DNA from: Bartonella vinsonii subsp. vinsonii
Lineage (GTDB): Bacteria > Pseudomonadota > Alphaproteobacteria > Rhizobiales > Rhizobiaceae
NCBI RefSeq assembly: GCF_902825235.1
Contig: NZ_CADEAJ010000005.1
Coordinates: 1 to 64,000 of the forward strand
Direction of reading: 5' to 3'
Length of the DNA: 64,000 bases
Positions 29,852 through 39,315 of this stretch are shown piece by piece. The translations under genes were made by a program, and so were the position numbers. Each line of letters opens with the position of its first letter. Within the stretch, counting starts at the first letter, position 1. A model generated the notes under the pieces. The model worked only from the letters and a program-made list of their open reading frames with translations. It did no database searches and was not told where the DNA came from.

Positions 29852-30823
29852 ATGCCAAACATTACCCCTTACAATCTTCAAAGTTATTGCCTTTCCTGCG
29901 GTTTTATTTACAATAAACCAGCTTTCGTTTCAGTAGAAGGCCTCATCGTTTTTTTAAACCCAACTCCCCAAATTATAAAAGTTCACCAAGGGACAGTTTC
30001 AAGCCATTTTTCTTATGATAACACAGCCATCATCACGGGTGGAGAAGACGGCAAAGCCTGTCAAACAACAGCAGATGGTCAGACAAAAATGCTAGGACAA
30101 CAAGAACGAAAATGGATCAACAAGGTTGCTTTTGGACCACAGAAAATTTTTGCTTTTGCTTCCTCACGTTTAGCATTGGCAAATGTTGGCAAAGAACTGC
30201 AAGAACTTAAGCATGAACACAGTGTGGAAGGTCTTGCTTTCGCTCCAAAGGGTTTACGACTTGCTGTTGCCCATTACAATGGGGTTACCCTTCATTGGTT
30301 ATCAACGCAAACACCCCCAACCACACTGGTCTGGAAAGGAGCACATTTTGATGTCACCTTCTCACCAGACAACCGCTATGTCATTTCTACCATGCAAGAA
30401 AATGCCTTACATGGCTGGCGTCTTACCGATCAGCAACATTTACGCATGAGTGGATACCCAAGCAAAGTCAAAAGCTGGTCTTGGAGCACAAAAGGAAAAT
30501 GGCTTGCAACATCAGGCGCATCAGCAGCCATTGTTTGGCCCTTTCATACGAAAGATGGCCCCATGGGTAAAACACCATTAGAACTGGGTACACGAGCGCA
30601 TGCACTTGTCAGTGCCGTTTCATGTCATCCAAGCGAAGAAATTGTAGCAATCGGCTTTAATGATGGAATGATTTTGTGTGCACATTTTCACGATGGGAAA
30701 GAAGTCCTTCTAAAAGACTGTGGGAAAAGCGCCATCTCAGCACTCAGCTGGGACCAGACGGGGCATAATCTTGCTTTCGGCAGTGAAAATGGTGAATGTG
30801 GTATTATCAATATGACTGTTTAA
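29852..30823 (+). CDS. WD40-repeat protein
   Basis: This protein of about 323 residues is made of WD40-like beta-propeller repeats: VSSHFSYDNTAIITGGEDGKACQT, AFAPKGLRLAVAHYNGVTLHW, VTFSPDNRYVISTMQENALHGW, WSWSTKGKWLATSGASAAIVW and LSWDQTGHNLAFGSENGECGI. The spacing allows about six or seven blades. It has no signal peptide, so it should be cytosolic. The gene starts 9 bases after the GTPase stop (a GTG at 29843 is also in frame). This CobW-WD40 pairing is seen in other Rhizobiales, suggesting it works with the GTPase, but the role is unknown. Confidence 0.83.
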   Translation: MPNITPYNLQSYCLSCGFIYNKPAFVSVEGLIVFLNPTPQIIKVHQGTVSSHFSYDNTAIITGGEDGKACQTTADGQTKMLGQQERKWINKVAFGPQKIFAFASSRLALANVGKELQELKHEHSVEGLAFAPKGLRLAVAHYNGVTLHWLSTQTPPTTLVWKGAHFDVTFSPDNRYVISTMQENALHGWRLTDQQHLRMSGYPSKVKSWSWSTKGKWLATSGASAAIVWPFHTKDGPMGKTPLELGTRAHALVSAVSCHPSEEIVAIGFNDGMILCAHFHDGKEVLLKDCGKSAISALSWDQTGHNLAFGSENGECGIINMTV

Positions 30824-31379
30824 GAAAGACAAGAAATTAATTGAGAATAATCCTTCTATCTTTTCACAACTTGAATGTCTCCCCAATATCACAGGATTCT
30901 CTCATGTCAAACCTGTATACATTGAATTAAACAAGACCATTCCCTGCATATCATAAGTGAGATTAGTGTACGAATAAAACCATTTTAGAAAAGAATAAAG
31001 ATGCCTCTTATGAACTCCTTTAATGCAAGAACTGTCGCAACATGAAAAACTGAAAAAAAGAACAACAATCCTTGCAGATAAAAGAAGCCGCACAACCTTC
31101 CAGAAGAAACAATAAGGAACAAACACCACGAACCTCAAGCACCATGCTCCAAAACAGCATCACTCCTCAAGAACCGCGCATTCTCATTCCAGCGCATCAT
31201 GAATCTTCTTCAAGCACCATATTCTTTGAAACCACAGCACACTTGCAACATGCAATATTTTAACATCTTCTGATACTCTTGTGACAACGAGAATAATCCG
31301 TTGAGACCTACTTTTTAATTTACATTCACACCTATAATTCACAAAGCAGAAACACAACAAAAGTACATACCATCTCTTG
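30824..31379. other. intergenic stretch before the autotransporter array
   Basis: About 550 bases between the convergent WD40 gene and the first autotransporter. Short open frames on both strands look like chance. I could not find a clear terminator for either gene. Confidence 0.45.
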
Positions 31380-34300
31380 TCAAAAAAGGTGGCGAAAACC
31401 AGCAGAAAAATTTGCTCCTGAAAAACCAGCTTTCGTAAGCCTATGCTGATAATTCACATCTCCATGAAGTACAAATTTCGCTGATAATTGGGCATTAAAA
31501 CCAACTCCTGCTTCTAAAGAAGAACCAAACGCACCTAACTGGAAATCATTTTTAAAAGACACAAAATGCCTGTCTCCAAAATTACGCGAAAAATAAAGCT
31601 TTCCATAGAAAGAAACAATCCGCTCCTTTTCAGAAGGCGTCAGAATCTTCGTTAAACGCCCACCAACACGTGCTGTCCATTGATTAAACTTTCCAAGATC
31701 AACATCAAGATTATCAACATCACGCACATGATCAAACTGAAGACGCTGATAAATAAGCTGAAACTGTGGATCAAAAATAAAACCAGTATGCCCTATTGCA
31801 AACCTTTGACCGCTGGTTAATGAAGCATTCGACTGTTTCCCCTTTAAAGTTGCCACCTTGTCTCGTGCAAGAGTGAAAACATCCCCTTTAAAGAGACCAT
31901 GAGAAAGCAACCCATCCACATAAAAGCCCGTATCATCCTGCAAACTTCCATAAGCAGAAACGGACCATCTATCAAATGTACTCTTTTTGCTCTGCTCAAC
32001 ATTGAGGGGATGAAGAGAAAGGCTTCCATAAGTTCCCATAATCCCAAAGAATGCGCGACTATTTGTTCTGTCAGTTTTCTTCAGCAAAACACCAGCCTCA
32101 AAGGCACTATAATCGAGTTCGGCTCCATATCCATATTCAAAAGCAGAGAGATTTGAAGCATAATGATAACTTCCACCATAACCACGAACAAAAAATGCTG
32201 AATTTTCATGACTTTTCAAAGAACTTACAGAAGAGTTTCGTATTGTCTCCAATTTTTTATTTTGGGTCGTAAGATCCATAAAGCCGGCGTGAAATAAGGC
32301 ATTTGGCAAGAGGAGATAAGTTGGCAATTGCGGAACCACAGCCCTAATTTTGGGCTCAGTCTGAATATCAGGCTTAACTGGAATAGACCTAACTGATCTA
32401 GATTTAACTGAAACAGAGGAAGTGGGTGTAGAATCTGTAGGTTGAAGATCTATTGTATCAGATAAAGCAACTGGAGAAGGCGTAGATGAAGAAGATCGAA
32501 CAGAGAGCTCAGGCATAGGAGCTGTAGGAGAAGGTTCAACTGGAACAGAGGGTGCAACTGGAGATGGTGTGGATGTAAGATCTGTAGGTTGAGGATCTAT
32601 TGTATCAGATAAAGCAACTGGAGAAGGCGTAGATGAAGAAGATGGAACAGAGAGCTCAGGCATAGGAGCTGTAGGAGAAGGTTCAACTGGAACAGAGGGT
32701 GCAACTGGAGATGGTGTGGATGTAAGATCTGTAGGTTGAGGATCTATTGTATCAGAGGGGGCCGCTGAAAAAGCTGCGGGAGAAACAGGTGTAGTCTCAG
32801 AAGAATCTGTTTCTGGATTAATATAGATAGCTTCAAGGCGGAAATCCCAAAATTTTCCATCACCTGCAACCAATCTTTGCGCAGCATCCGCTTCTCCAAA
32901 AGGAGAACCCGGACCATAGCCACGGAGACGATATTGGTAAGGAAGACCATCTACTGTCGTGTAACTATTGGCAAGTTTAAAAGAATCTTCCTTCGCTATC
33001 CCAGAAACTTGAATAAGTGAAATGCTTTGGCCTCTTCCATCACGTACTTCTTGTCCTGAAGTTTTCTTAAAATTTTGCATATGAACCACAGTGGTTCCAG
33101 AAACATCACCATAGATCAAAATACGATCCGTTTTTTGAGGATCAAATGAACCATGATCATCCAAAAATGCACTCAGCCTAATCTGAACATTACCCTGCGC
33201 ACTATATGCTTGCTCATATTTTGACAATGTTATTTTATCTTCCTCATTTATAATGACTTTTTCTTTTATAATTCCTTTGTCTTTCTCATTTATCTCCGTT
33301 TCTTTTCCAATGCGCAGTGTCTGATAACCATCAGATGTATCTTCATCAAAAATAAGTGTACTATCAGAAAGACTAAGAGATGAAAGTGATGAATCTGTAG
33401 AATCTAATCCTTGTAAACCTCTCTGCTTTCTTTTTTTGAGAACCCATGTAGAGCCATGCGTTAATTCTAATCTAGCAGTAGAGATATCCTCAACACGTGC
33501 ACCTCCAATAAGCGAAGAAGCACTTGCTTTAACAAAAAGAGAGGCGTTATTTTCAGCTTTTAATAATAAATCACCAGAGACTTTAGTTTCTTCTGATAAC
33601 TCCAGAGTACCTTTAGCCCCATAGCCATTGGTCCCTGTAGCATAAATAGCCATGCCATCTGGAACTGAAAAAGTTGTATTTGATAAAGAAACAGATGCAA
33701 CTCCCATGATGATTGTTCGCATGTCTGAAAGTTTTTCATCATTTCGGCTTAACATTATTGCAGCCTCTTCTGGATCTAATATATGAAAATATAAACCATG
33801 CGCACTCTCACCCTGCATAGAAATATGAGAGTTTTCAATCTGAATATTTGTATTCTTAAAATTTCTCGGTATACCATACTTTGCAATCAATTGACCATTA
33901 GCATATGCATAACCAGAATAATTTTTAATTAAAAATCCATGCATATCAGTAAGCTGAAGAGTACTATCCCTTAAATGGACATTTCCACCTTGAAATACCT
34001 CAAAAGCTTGCTGAAGAGTATTATCCCTCAAATGGACATTTCCAACTTGAAACATTTCAAAAGCTTCCGGCATTATGCTCTTCTTTCTAGCATTAACTTT
34101 AGAGCGCTTTTTTTTTCCTTCCCCTTTAATAATCATATTATCGAGAAAATAGTTTCCCCCAAACCGTGTTGAAAATGAACCAATCTCATTAAAAGTGACA
34201 GTGCTGTTTGACATCCTCACCATTGCATCAAAACCACTAACAATAGCAATCCCTTCTATATTCAAATTATCTGGTGCAATCTCAATATCTACATGATCTA

Positions 34301-34760
34301 AAGAAACATCCGTTTCTTTTCCTGATGCGTGAATGGCATGCGAAGTCCCCTCAATCTTCCCTCCTGTCATCTTAATAACTCCATCGTGAGCACGAAGACT
34401 AGGCATATCTTTAAAATTTGAATCCGTGAAAATAAGCTCTCCACCATCTTGTACATAGCCACCATATGAAAATACTACACTTGGCTTATCTCCTATGACA
34501 GTGACCTGTGACGCATCAACAACTGTGCCCTTTTTTTCCACATATATGGCTGCCATGGGAGCAGGATCAGAAGACATTCCTCGAGAATTTTTTAACTGAT
34601 AGGTTTTATTTGTGATTGTGTGTCTTTTACCGTCACTGCATTCATAAAAGGAAGATTCTGGATCACTTTCAGCAGCATTAACATTTATAACTTGCAGAAA
34701 ATAAAGAATAGCCGTTGTAAAACCGCATACAAACGCATGATTATAAAATACGTTTACCAT
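31380..34760 (-). CDS. autotransporter 1: beta-helix passenger, Pro-rich repeats, barrel
   Basis: This 1126-residue type V secreted protein has a signal peptide (cleavage probably after VNAA, near residue 31), the Y-x-C-S-D-G-K module with NKTYQL, and a beta-helix-like passenger to about 650, rich in short repeats such as LSNTTFSVPDGMAIY. The pre-barrel signature FWDFRLEAIYINPE (about 640) is followed by a linker with 49-residue tandem repeats (SDTIDPQPTDLTSTPSPVAP and on). The barrel runs from about 803 to the terminal F. Established knowledge: the barrel inserts through BAM and exports the passenger. Its role (adhesion or host interaction) is not known. The barrel DNA is almost identical to that of the next gene. 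Confidence 0.9.
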   Translation of the reverse strand: MVNVFYNHAFVCGFTTAILYFLQVINVNAAESDPESSFYECSDGKRHTITNKTYQLKNSRGMSSDPAPMAAIYVEKKGTVVDASQVTVIGDKPSVVFSYGGYVQDGGELIFTDSNFKDMPSLRAHDGVIKMTGGKIEGTSHAIHASGKETDVSLDHVDIEIAPDNLNIEGIAIVSGFDAMVRMSNSTVTFNEIGSFSTRFGGNYFLDNMIIKGEGKKKRSKVNARKKSIMPEAFEMFQVGNVHLRDNTLQQAFEVFQGGNVHLRDSTLQLTDMHGFLIKNYSGYAYANGQLIAKYGIPRNFKNTNIQIENSHISMQGESAHGLYFHILDPEEAAIMLSRNDEKLSDMRTIIMGVASVSLSNTTFSVPDGMAIYATGTNGYGAKGTLELSEETKVSGDLLLKAENNASLFVKASASSLIGGARVEDISTARLELTHGSTWVLKKRKQRGLQGLDSTDSSLSSLSLSDSTLIFDEDTSDGYQTLRIGKETEINEKDKGIIKEKVIINEEDKITLSKYEQAYSAQGNVQIRLSAFLDDHGSFDPQKTDRILIYGDVSGTTVVHMQNFKKTSGQEVRDGRGQSISLIQVSGIAKEDSFKLANSYTTVDGLPYQYRLRGYGPGSPFGEADAAQRLVAGDGKFWDFRLEAIYINPETDSSETTPVSPAAFSAAPSDTIDPQPTDLTSTPSPVAPSVPVEPSPTAPMPELSVPSSSSTPSPVALSDTIDPQPTDLTSTPSPVAPSVPVEPSPTAPMPELSVRSSSSTPSPVALSDTIDLQPTDSTPTSSVSVKSRSVRSIPVKPDIQTEPKIRAVVPQLPTYLLLPNALFHAGFMDLTTQNKKLETIRNSSVSSLKSHENSAFFVRGYGGSYHYASNLSAFEYGYGAELDYSAFEAGVLLKKTDRTNSRAFFGIMGTYGSLSLHPLNVEQSKKSTFDRWSVSAYGSLQDDTGFYVDGLLSHGLFKGDVFTLARDKVATLKGKQSNASLTSGQRFAIGHTGFIFDPQFQLIYQRLQFDHVRDVDNLDVDLGKFNQWTARVGGRLTKILTPSEKERIVSFYGKLYFSRNFGDRHFVSFKNDFQLGAFGSSLEAGVGFNAQLSAKFVLHGDVNYQHRLTKAGFSGANFSAGFRHLF
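31390..32383. repeat. long direct repeat, copy 1 (barrel region)
   Basis: About 994 bases match 35236-36229 at a constant offset of 3846 with only a few differences (for example the residues before the stop: GFRHLF here, GFRYLF there). It covers the whole barrel and the start of the linker. Identity ends abruptly at the proline-rich repeats. Confidence 0.92.
32431..32760 (-). repeat. in-frame 147-bp tandem repeats in the Pro-rich linker
   Basis: The marker GATCTATTGTATCAG recurs at 32447, 32594 and 32741, a period of 147 bases (49 residues), a little over two copies. Because the unit is a multiple of three, copy number can change without breaking the frame. Confidence 0.88.
33954..34067 (-). 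repeat. 57-bp tandem duplication in the passenger of autotransporter 1
   Basis: CTGAAGAGTA at 33954 recurs at 34011. The 19-residue unit (AFEVFQGGNVHLRD-TLQ type) is repeated once in frame, adding about one beta-helix turn that the sister gene at 35226-39128 lacks. Confidence 0.8.
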
Positions 34761-34881
34761 ATTTCTTCTCTACTCCAATCTGTTAATAAAACATTTAGAA
34801 TAGAGATAAAAAATCTTAAAATATGGTTAATATAATATTAAAAGAACTTATTTTTATACTTCACATAACTATATATACTTA

Positions 34882-34910
34882 TATATAAGTCATTTTATAC
34901 TGTATGTATG
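34882..34910 (-). promoter_or_regulatory. predicted promoter of autotransporter 1
   Basis: CATACA (34910-34905), 17 bases ending in ATAAAATGACT, TATATA (34887-34882) on the minus strand. Part of the shared promoter set. Confidence 0.55.
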
Positions 34911-34914
34911 GTTA

Positions 34915-35073
34915 AAAAAGATAGTGTAACCTACTAGAAAAACTTGCTCCTGAAAAACCAGCTTTCGTAAGCCTATGCTGATAATTCACATCTCCATAAA
35001 GTACAAATTTCGCTGATAATTAGGTATTTGTAAAACTGCACACAAACGCATGATTACGAAATACATTTATCAT
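34915..35073 (-). pseudogene. deletion scar of an autotransporter gene
   Basis: On the minus strand the first 15 or so codons of an autotransporter (35073-35023, MINVFRNHAFVCSF) run straight into the last 35 or so codons of a barrel (35022-34915, including the DNA for the strand near the C-terminus). Everything between is gone. The junction puts the parts out of frame, giving a 17-residue frame ending in FTNT. The gene's own promoter is still visible at 35196-35224. It is the remnant of an additional copy once located between autotransporters 1 and 2. Confidence 0.85.
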
Positions 35074-35195
35074 AATTCTTCTCTACTCCGATCTGTTAAT
35101 AATAACATTTAGAGCTGAGGGAATAAAATTCTTAATATTATAAATACAAAATGAAAACAGCTTCTCTTAATACTTAATATAACTACATATACTTA

Positions 35196-35224
35196 TATAT
35201 AGGTCATTTTATATTGTATGTATA
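35196..35224 (-). promoter_or_regulatory. predicted promoter left at the deletion scar
   Basis: TATACA (35224-35219), 17 bases, TATATA (35201-35196) on the minus strand. Almost the same as the promoter of autotransporter 1; it adjoins the stop codon of autotransporter 2. Confidence 0.5.
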
Positions 35225-35225
35225 A

Positions 35226-38200
35226 CTAAAAAAGATAGCGAAAACCAGCAGAAAAACTTGCTCCTGAAAAACCAGCTTTCGTAAGCCTATGCTGATAATT
35301 CACATCTCCATGAAGTACAAATTTCGCTGATAATTGGGCATTAAAACCAACTCCTGCTTCTAAAGAAGAACCAAATGCACCTAACTGGAAATCATTTTTA
35401 AAAGACACAAAATGCCTGTCTCCAAAATTACGCGAAAAATAAAGCTTTCCATAGAAAGAAACAATCCGCTCCTTTTCAGAAGGCGTCAGAATCTTCGTTA
35501 AACGCCCACCAACACGTGCTGTCCATTGATTAAACTTTCCAAGATCAACATCAAGATTATCAACATCACGCACATGATCAAACTGAAGACGCTGATAAAT
35601 AAGCTGAAACTGTGGATCAAAAATAAAACCAGTATGCCCTATTGCAAACCTTTGACCGCTGGTTAATGAAGCATTCGACTGTTTCCCCTTTAAAGTTGCC
35701 ACCTTGTCTCGTGCAAGAGTGAAAACATCCCCTTTAAAGAGACCATGAGAAAGCAACCCATCCACATAAAAGCCCGTATCATCCTGCAAACTTCCATAAG
35801 CAGAAACGGACCATCTATCAAATGTACTCTTTTTGCTCTGCTCAACATTGAGGGGATGAAGAGAAAGGCTTCCATAAGTTCCCATAATCCCAAAGAATGC
35901 GCGACTATTTGTTCTGTCAGTTTTCTTCAGCAAAACACCAGCCTCAAAGGCACTATAATCGAGTTCGGCTCCATATCCATATTCAAAAGCAGAGAGATTT
36001 GAAGCATAATGATAACTTCCACCATAACCACGAACAAAAAATGCTGAATTTTCATGACTTTTCAAAGAACTTACAGAAGAGTTTCGTATTGTCTCCAATT
36101 TTTTATTTTGGGTCGTAAGATCCATAAAGCCGGCGTGAAATAAGGCATTTGGCAAGAGGAGATAAGTTGGCAATTGCGGAACCACAGCCCTAATTTTGGG
36201 CTCGGTCTGAATATCAGGCTTAACTGGAACCGGTGCAACTGGCGAAGGTGGCGGCGAAACAGGTGTAGAGGGAGTAGGTGTAAGATCTGTAGAGTGAGAA
36301 TCTACTGGTTCAGAGGGTATATCTGGAGAAGGTGTAGATGGCTCAGGCGTCGGATCTTCAGAAGCAGATGGCACAGACGTTTCAGACGAAGAAGGTGCAA
36401 CTGGCGAAGGTGGCGGTGAAACAGGTGTAGAGGGAGTAGGTGTAGGATCTGTAGAGTGAGAATCTACTGGTTCAGAGGGTGTATCTGGAGAAGGTGTAGA
36501 TGGCTCAGACGTCGGATCTTCAGAAGCAGATGGCACAGACGTTTCAGACGAAGAAGGTGCAACTGGCGAAGGTGACGGTGAAACAGGTGTAGAGGGAGTA
36601 AGTGTACGATCTGTAGAGTGAGAATCTACTGGTTCAGAGGGTGTATCTGGAGAAGGTGTAGATGGCTCAGGCGTCGGACCTTCAGAAGCAGATGGCACAG
36701 ACGTTTCAGACGAAGAAGGTGCAACTGGCGAAGGTGACGGTGAAACAGGTGTAGAGGGAGTAGGTGTACGATCTGTAGAGTGAGAATCTACTGGTTCAGA
36801 GGGTGTATCTGGAGAAGGTGTAGAAGGCTCAAGCGTCGGATCTTCAGATGAAGATGGCACAGGAGCCATAGGAACCGGTGCAACTGGCGAAGGTGGCGGT
36901 GAAACAGGTATAGAGGGAGTAGATGTAGGATCTGTAGAGTGAGAATCTACTGGTTCAGAGGGTGTATCTGGAGAAGGTGTAGAAGGCTCAAGCGTCGGAT
37001 CTTCAGATGAAGATGGCACAGACGATTCAGACGGAGAAGGTTCAACTGGAGTCAACGGAACAGGTAACTCAGGCACAGTAGAAGATTCAATTGAATTATC
37101 AGAAGGAGATGGTGCAGATGGTTCAATCGAAGATGGCACCGATGGAACATCCGGAATAGGGACAGGTGTCTCCCCAGATGAAGAAGGCTGCGTCGGAGAA
37201 GAGGGAATAGAAATTAAATCTGTAGAAACAGGTTTAGTAGTCTCAGTTTCAGAAGAATCTGTTTCTGGATTTATATAGATACTTTCAAGGCGAAAATCCC
37301 AAAAATCTCCTTCACCTGCAACTAATCTATTTTTTGAATCTGCTTTTCCCAAAGAAGAGTTTGGACCATAACCACGAAGATGATATTGATAAGGAAAACC
37401 ATTTATTGTAGCATAACGATCCATGAGTTTAAAAGAAGCTTCCGTCGCTGTCCCAGAAACTTGAATGATTGAAACACTTGAATCTTTTACATTCTTCACT
37501 TTTTTTTCTGGAACTCTGGGAAAATCTTCCATCTGTATGAGGGTTGTTCCTGAAACATCACCGTAAATCAAAACGCGATCGGTTTTTTGCGTATCAAATG
37601 AACCATCATCATTCAAAAATGCACTCAACTGAATCCGAGAATTCCCCTCTGCACTATACACTGGTTGCTTGTAATCTGATCCAGAAAATACTGCCTCACC
37701 TACCCCGTATCTATCTTTTTCAAATATATTCGTCGTTGTTCCAATGCGCAATGTTTGATAACCAGGAGACATATAATGAGAGAAAATAAGAGTGCTATCT
37801 TTGAGGCTTACAGATGAAAGAAATGAATCTGTAGAATTATCTTCCTGTGAGCTTTTTTTGCTCTTTTTGAGATACCATGCCGAACCTCGCGTTAACTGTA
37901 AACGAACAGTAGAGCTATCTTCAACGCGTATCCCTCCTACAAAGGTAGTTTCGCTAGCCTTAATAATTATAGAAGAATTATTTTCAGCTTTTAACAATAC
38001 ATCACCAGAGATCCTTGTTCCTTCCGATAATTCAAGAGTAGCTTCAGCTCCATAAAGATCAGATCCAGTACTATAAATGGCAATACCATCCGGAACTGTA
38101 AGAGTTGTCTTTGATAAAGAAACAGATGCGGTCCCCTTGATAATTCCTCGCGCTTTTGAAAGTTTTTCATCACTTACATTTAACCATTTAGAAAACTCTC

Positions 38201-39128
38201 TTGGACCTACCGAATTCAAATACAGACCATAACTCTCCTCTCCCTGTATAGTAATATTCGATTCATTAATTCTAATATTTGTTTTCTTAAACGCATTTGA
38301 TGAATTATACTCTTGAAGCAACTTGCCATTATCATCTCCAAAACTTGTAAAATTTTCAATTAAAAAACCATGCATATCAGTAAGTTGAAGAGCACTACTA
38401 CTGAAATAGACATCACCACCTTGAGATACCTCAAAAGCTTCCGATAATTTGTTCACACTTTTACCATCAGCTGTAAGATAGCTGTGCTTTTTTCCCGTCC
38501 CATTAACTGTAAGGGAGAGAAATGCTAAACTTCCTCCAAGCTGTGATTCAAATCCTCCCTCTTCAAAATAAACTATGCTACTTGCCATTTCAACACGGGC
38601 CCCATTACTGCTAAAAATACTTATATCTTTTACATCTGAATCTCCTGGTTCAATACGCACACTCGCTAATTTAACTAACCCTCTTTCCCCCTCTGCATAT
38701 ATAGTACGCGAACTCCCCTTAATCGTACCATGAAACATCTCAATGGTGCCATTTTTAGCTCGAAGACTGGATACATTTTTAAAATGAGAATCCTTCAAGA
38801 GGAGGTATCCACCATCTTCTACAGAAACAGCATATGTAGCACTCTGTTCTGGATTATCACCCGTAAAAGTTATCTGAGATGCATCAACAACTGTGCCTTG
38901 CTTTCCTACATATATGGCAGAAATCAAGTCATCTTTAGAAGCATTGGGAAGATGATAGGTTTTATTAGCCAGTGTATGATATTTCCCATCACTGCATGTA
39001 TAAAATTGAGTACCTGCATCACAAGAAGCTACCAAAGTTTTAGGATTCGCATAAACGCTCACTATTGGCAAAAAAGAAAAAGCAGCTGTTGTAAGCGTAT
39101 ACAAAAACTTATAATTTTTAACTATCAT
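35226..39128 (-). CDS. autotransporter 2: beta-helix passenger, five 54-residue Pro-rich repeats, barrel
   Basis: This 1300-residue protein has the same layout as autotransporter 1: signal peptide (about 1-28, ending SVYANP), the FYTCSDGKYHTLANKTYHL module, a beta-helix passenger with LSKTTLTVPDGIAIY, the signature DFWDFRLESIYINPE (about 615), a very long Pro/Ser/Thr linker (about 640-975) and a barrel (about 979-1300) ending YLF. The linker has five in-frame copies of a 54-residue unit containing SEPVDSHSTD, and resembles a flexible stalk. The passenger is clearly related to autotransporter 1 but diverged, whereas the barrel is nearly the same at DNA level. GAGGGG precedes the ATG. Confidence 0.92.
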   Translation of the reverse strand: MIVKNYKFLYTLTTAAFSFLPIVSVYANPKTLVASCDAGTQFYTCSDGKYHTLANKTYHLPNASKDDLISAIYVGKQGTVVDASQITFTGDNPEQSATYAVSVEDGGYLLLKDSHFKNVSSLRAKNGTIEMFHGTIKGSSRTIYAEGERGLVKLASVRIEPGDSDVKDISIFSSNGARVEMASSIVYFEEGGFESQLGGSLAFLSLTVNGTGKKHSYLTADGKSVNKLSEAFEVSQGGDVYFSSSALQLTDMHGFLIENFTSFGDDNGKLLQEYNSSNAFKKTNIRINESNITIQGEESYGLYLNSVGPREFSKWLNVSDEKLSKARGIIKGTASVSLSKTTLTVPDGIAIYSTGSDLYGAEATLELSEGTRISGDVLLKAENNSSIIIKASETTFVGGIRVEDSSTVRLQLTRGSAWYLKKSKKSSQEDNSTDSFLSSVSLKDSTLIFSHYMSPGYQTLRIGTTTNIFEKDRYGVGEAVFSGSDYKQPVYSAEGNSRIQLSAFLNDDGSFDTQKTDRVLIYGDVSGTTLIQMEDFPRVPEKKVKNVKDSSVSIIQVSGTATEASFKLMDRYATINGFPYQYHLRGYGPNSSLGKADSKNRLVAGEGDFWDFRLESIYINPETDSSETETTKPVSTDLISIPSSPTQPSSSGETPVPIPDVPSVPSSIEPSAPSPSDNSIESSTVPELPVPLTPVEPSPSESSVPSSSEDPTLEPSTPSPDTPSEPVDSHSTDPTSTPSIPVSPPPSPVAPVPMAPVPSSSEDPTLEPSTPSPDTPSEPVDSHSTDRTPTPSTPVSPSPSPVAPSSSETSVPSASEGPTPEPSTPSPDTPSEPVDSHSTDRTLTPSTPVSPSPSPVAPSSSETSVPSASEDPTSEPSTPSPDTPSEPVDSHSTDPTPTPSTPVSPPPSPVAPSSSETSVPSASEDPTPEPSTPSPDIPSEPVDSHSTDLTPTPSTPVSPPPSPVAPVPVKPDIQTEPKIRAVVPQLPTYLLLPNALFHAGFMDLTTQNKKLETIRNSSVSSLKSHENSAFFVRGYGGSYHYASNLSAFEYGYGAELDYSAFEAGVLLKKTDRTNSRAFFGIMGTYGSLSLHPLNVEQSKKSTFDRWSVSAYGSLQDDTGFYVDGLLSHGLFKGDVFTLARDKVATLKGKQSNASLTSGQRFAIGHTGFIFDPQFQLIYQRLQFDHVRDVDNLDVDLGKFNQWTARVGGRLTKILTPSEKERIVSFYGKLYFSRNFGDRHFVSFKNDFQLGAFGSSLEAGVGFNAQLSAKFVLHGDVNYQHRLTKAGFSGASFSAGFRYLF
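35236..36229. repeat. long direct repeat, copy 2 (barrel region)
   Basis: Partner of 31390-32383; see there. Same orientation, 3846 bases apart, so recombination between the two copies would delete one gene. Confidence 0.92.
36283..37020 (-). repeat. in-frame 162-bp tandem repeats in the Pro-rich linker
   Basis: GGTTCAGAGGG recurs at 36307 and 36469 (period 162 bases, 54 residues), with five units in all. Units differ slightly (for example STDRTLT, STDPTPT, STDLTPT), so they are not brand new. Confidence 0.88.
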
Positions 39129-39285
39129 TCTATTGTAACCCCTCTCCCCCCCTAATATATAAAAATCCCCCCTTTTATAATAAAAACAAACAATAACTCC
39201 GATACCGCTAAGTTAAACACTTGAAGCGTAAGAAATAAAAAGCTAAAGGATTACTTTTAGTACTTTCATATAACACCTTACACTT

Positions 39286-39314
39286 ATTAACACTTACCTT
39301 CTATTTCATGTATA
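39286..39314 (-). promoter_or_regulatory. predicted promoter of autotransporter 2
   Basis: TATACA (39314-39309), 17 bases, GTTAAT (39291-39286) on the minus strand, about 160 bases before the start codon. The -10 part is weak. Confidence 0.4.
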
Positions 39315-39315
39315 A

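Noticed and set aside
31844-32272. open frames on both strands inside the barrel that recur identically at 35690-36118
   Set aside because: They are shadows of the conserved barrel coding frame, identical only because the barrel DNA is duplicated.
36174-36419. plus-strand open frame rich in Arg and Trp inside autotransporter 2
   Set aside because: It is the reverse-strand shadow of the proline-rich repeats; low complexity, with no ribosome site or promoter.
36283-37020. regular direct repeats that could suggest a CRISPR array
   Set aside because: The units are 162 bases, contiguous, without spacers, and in frame with a surface protein; no cas genes are present.
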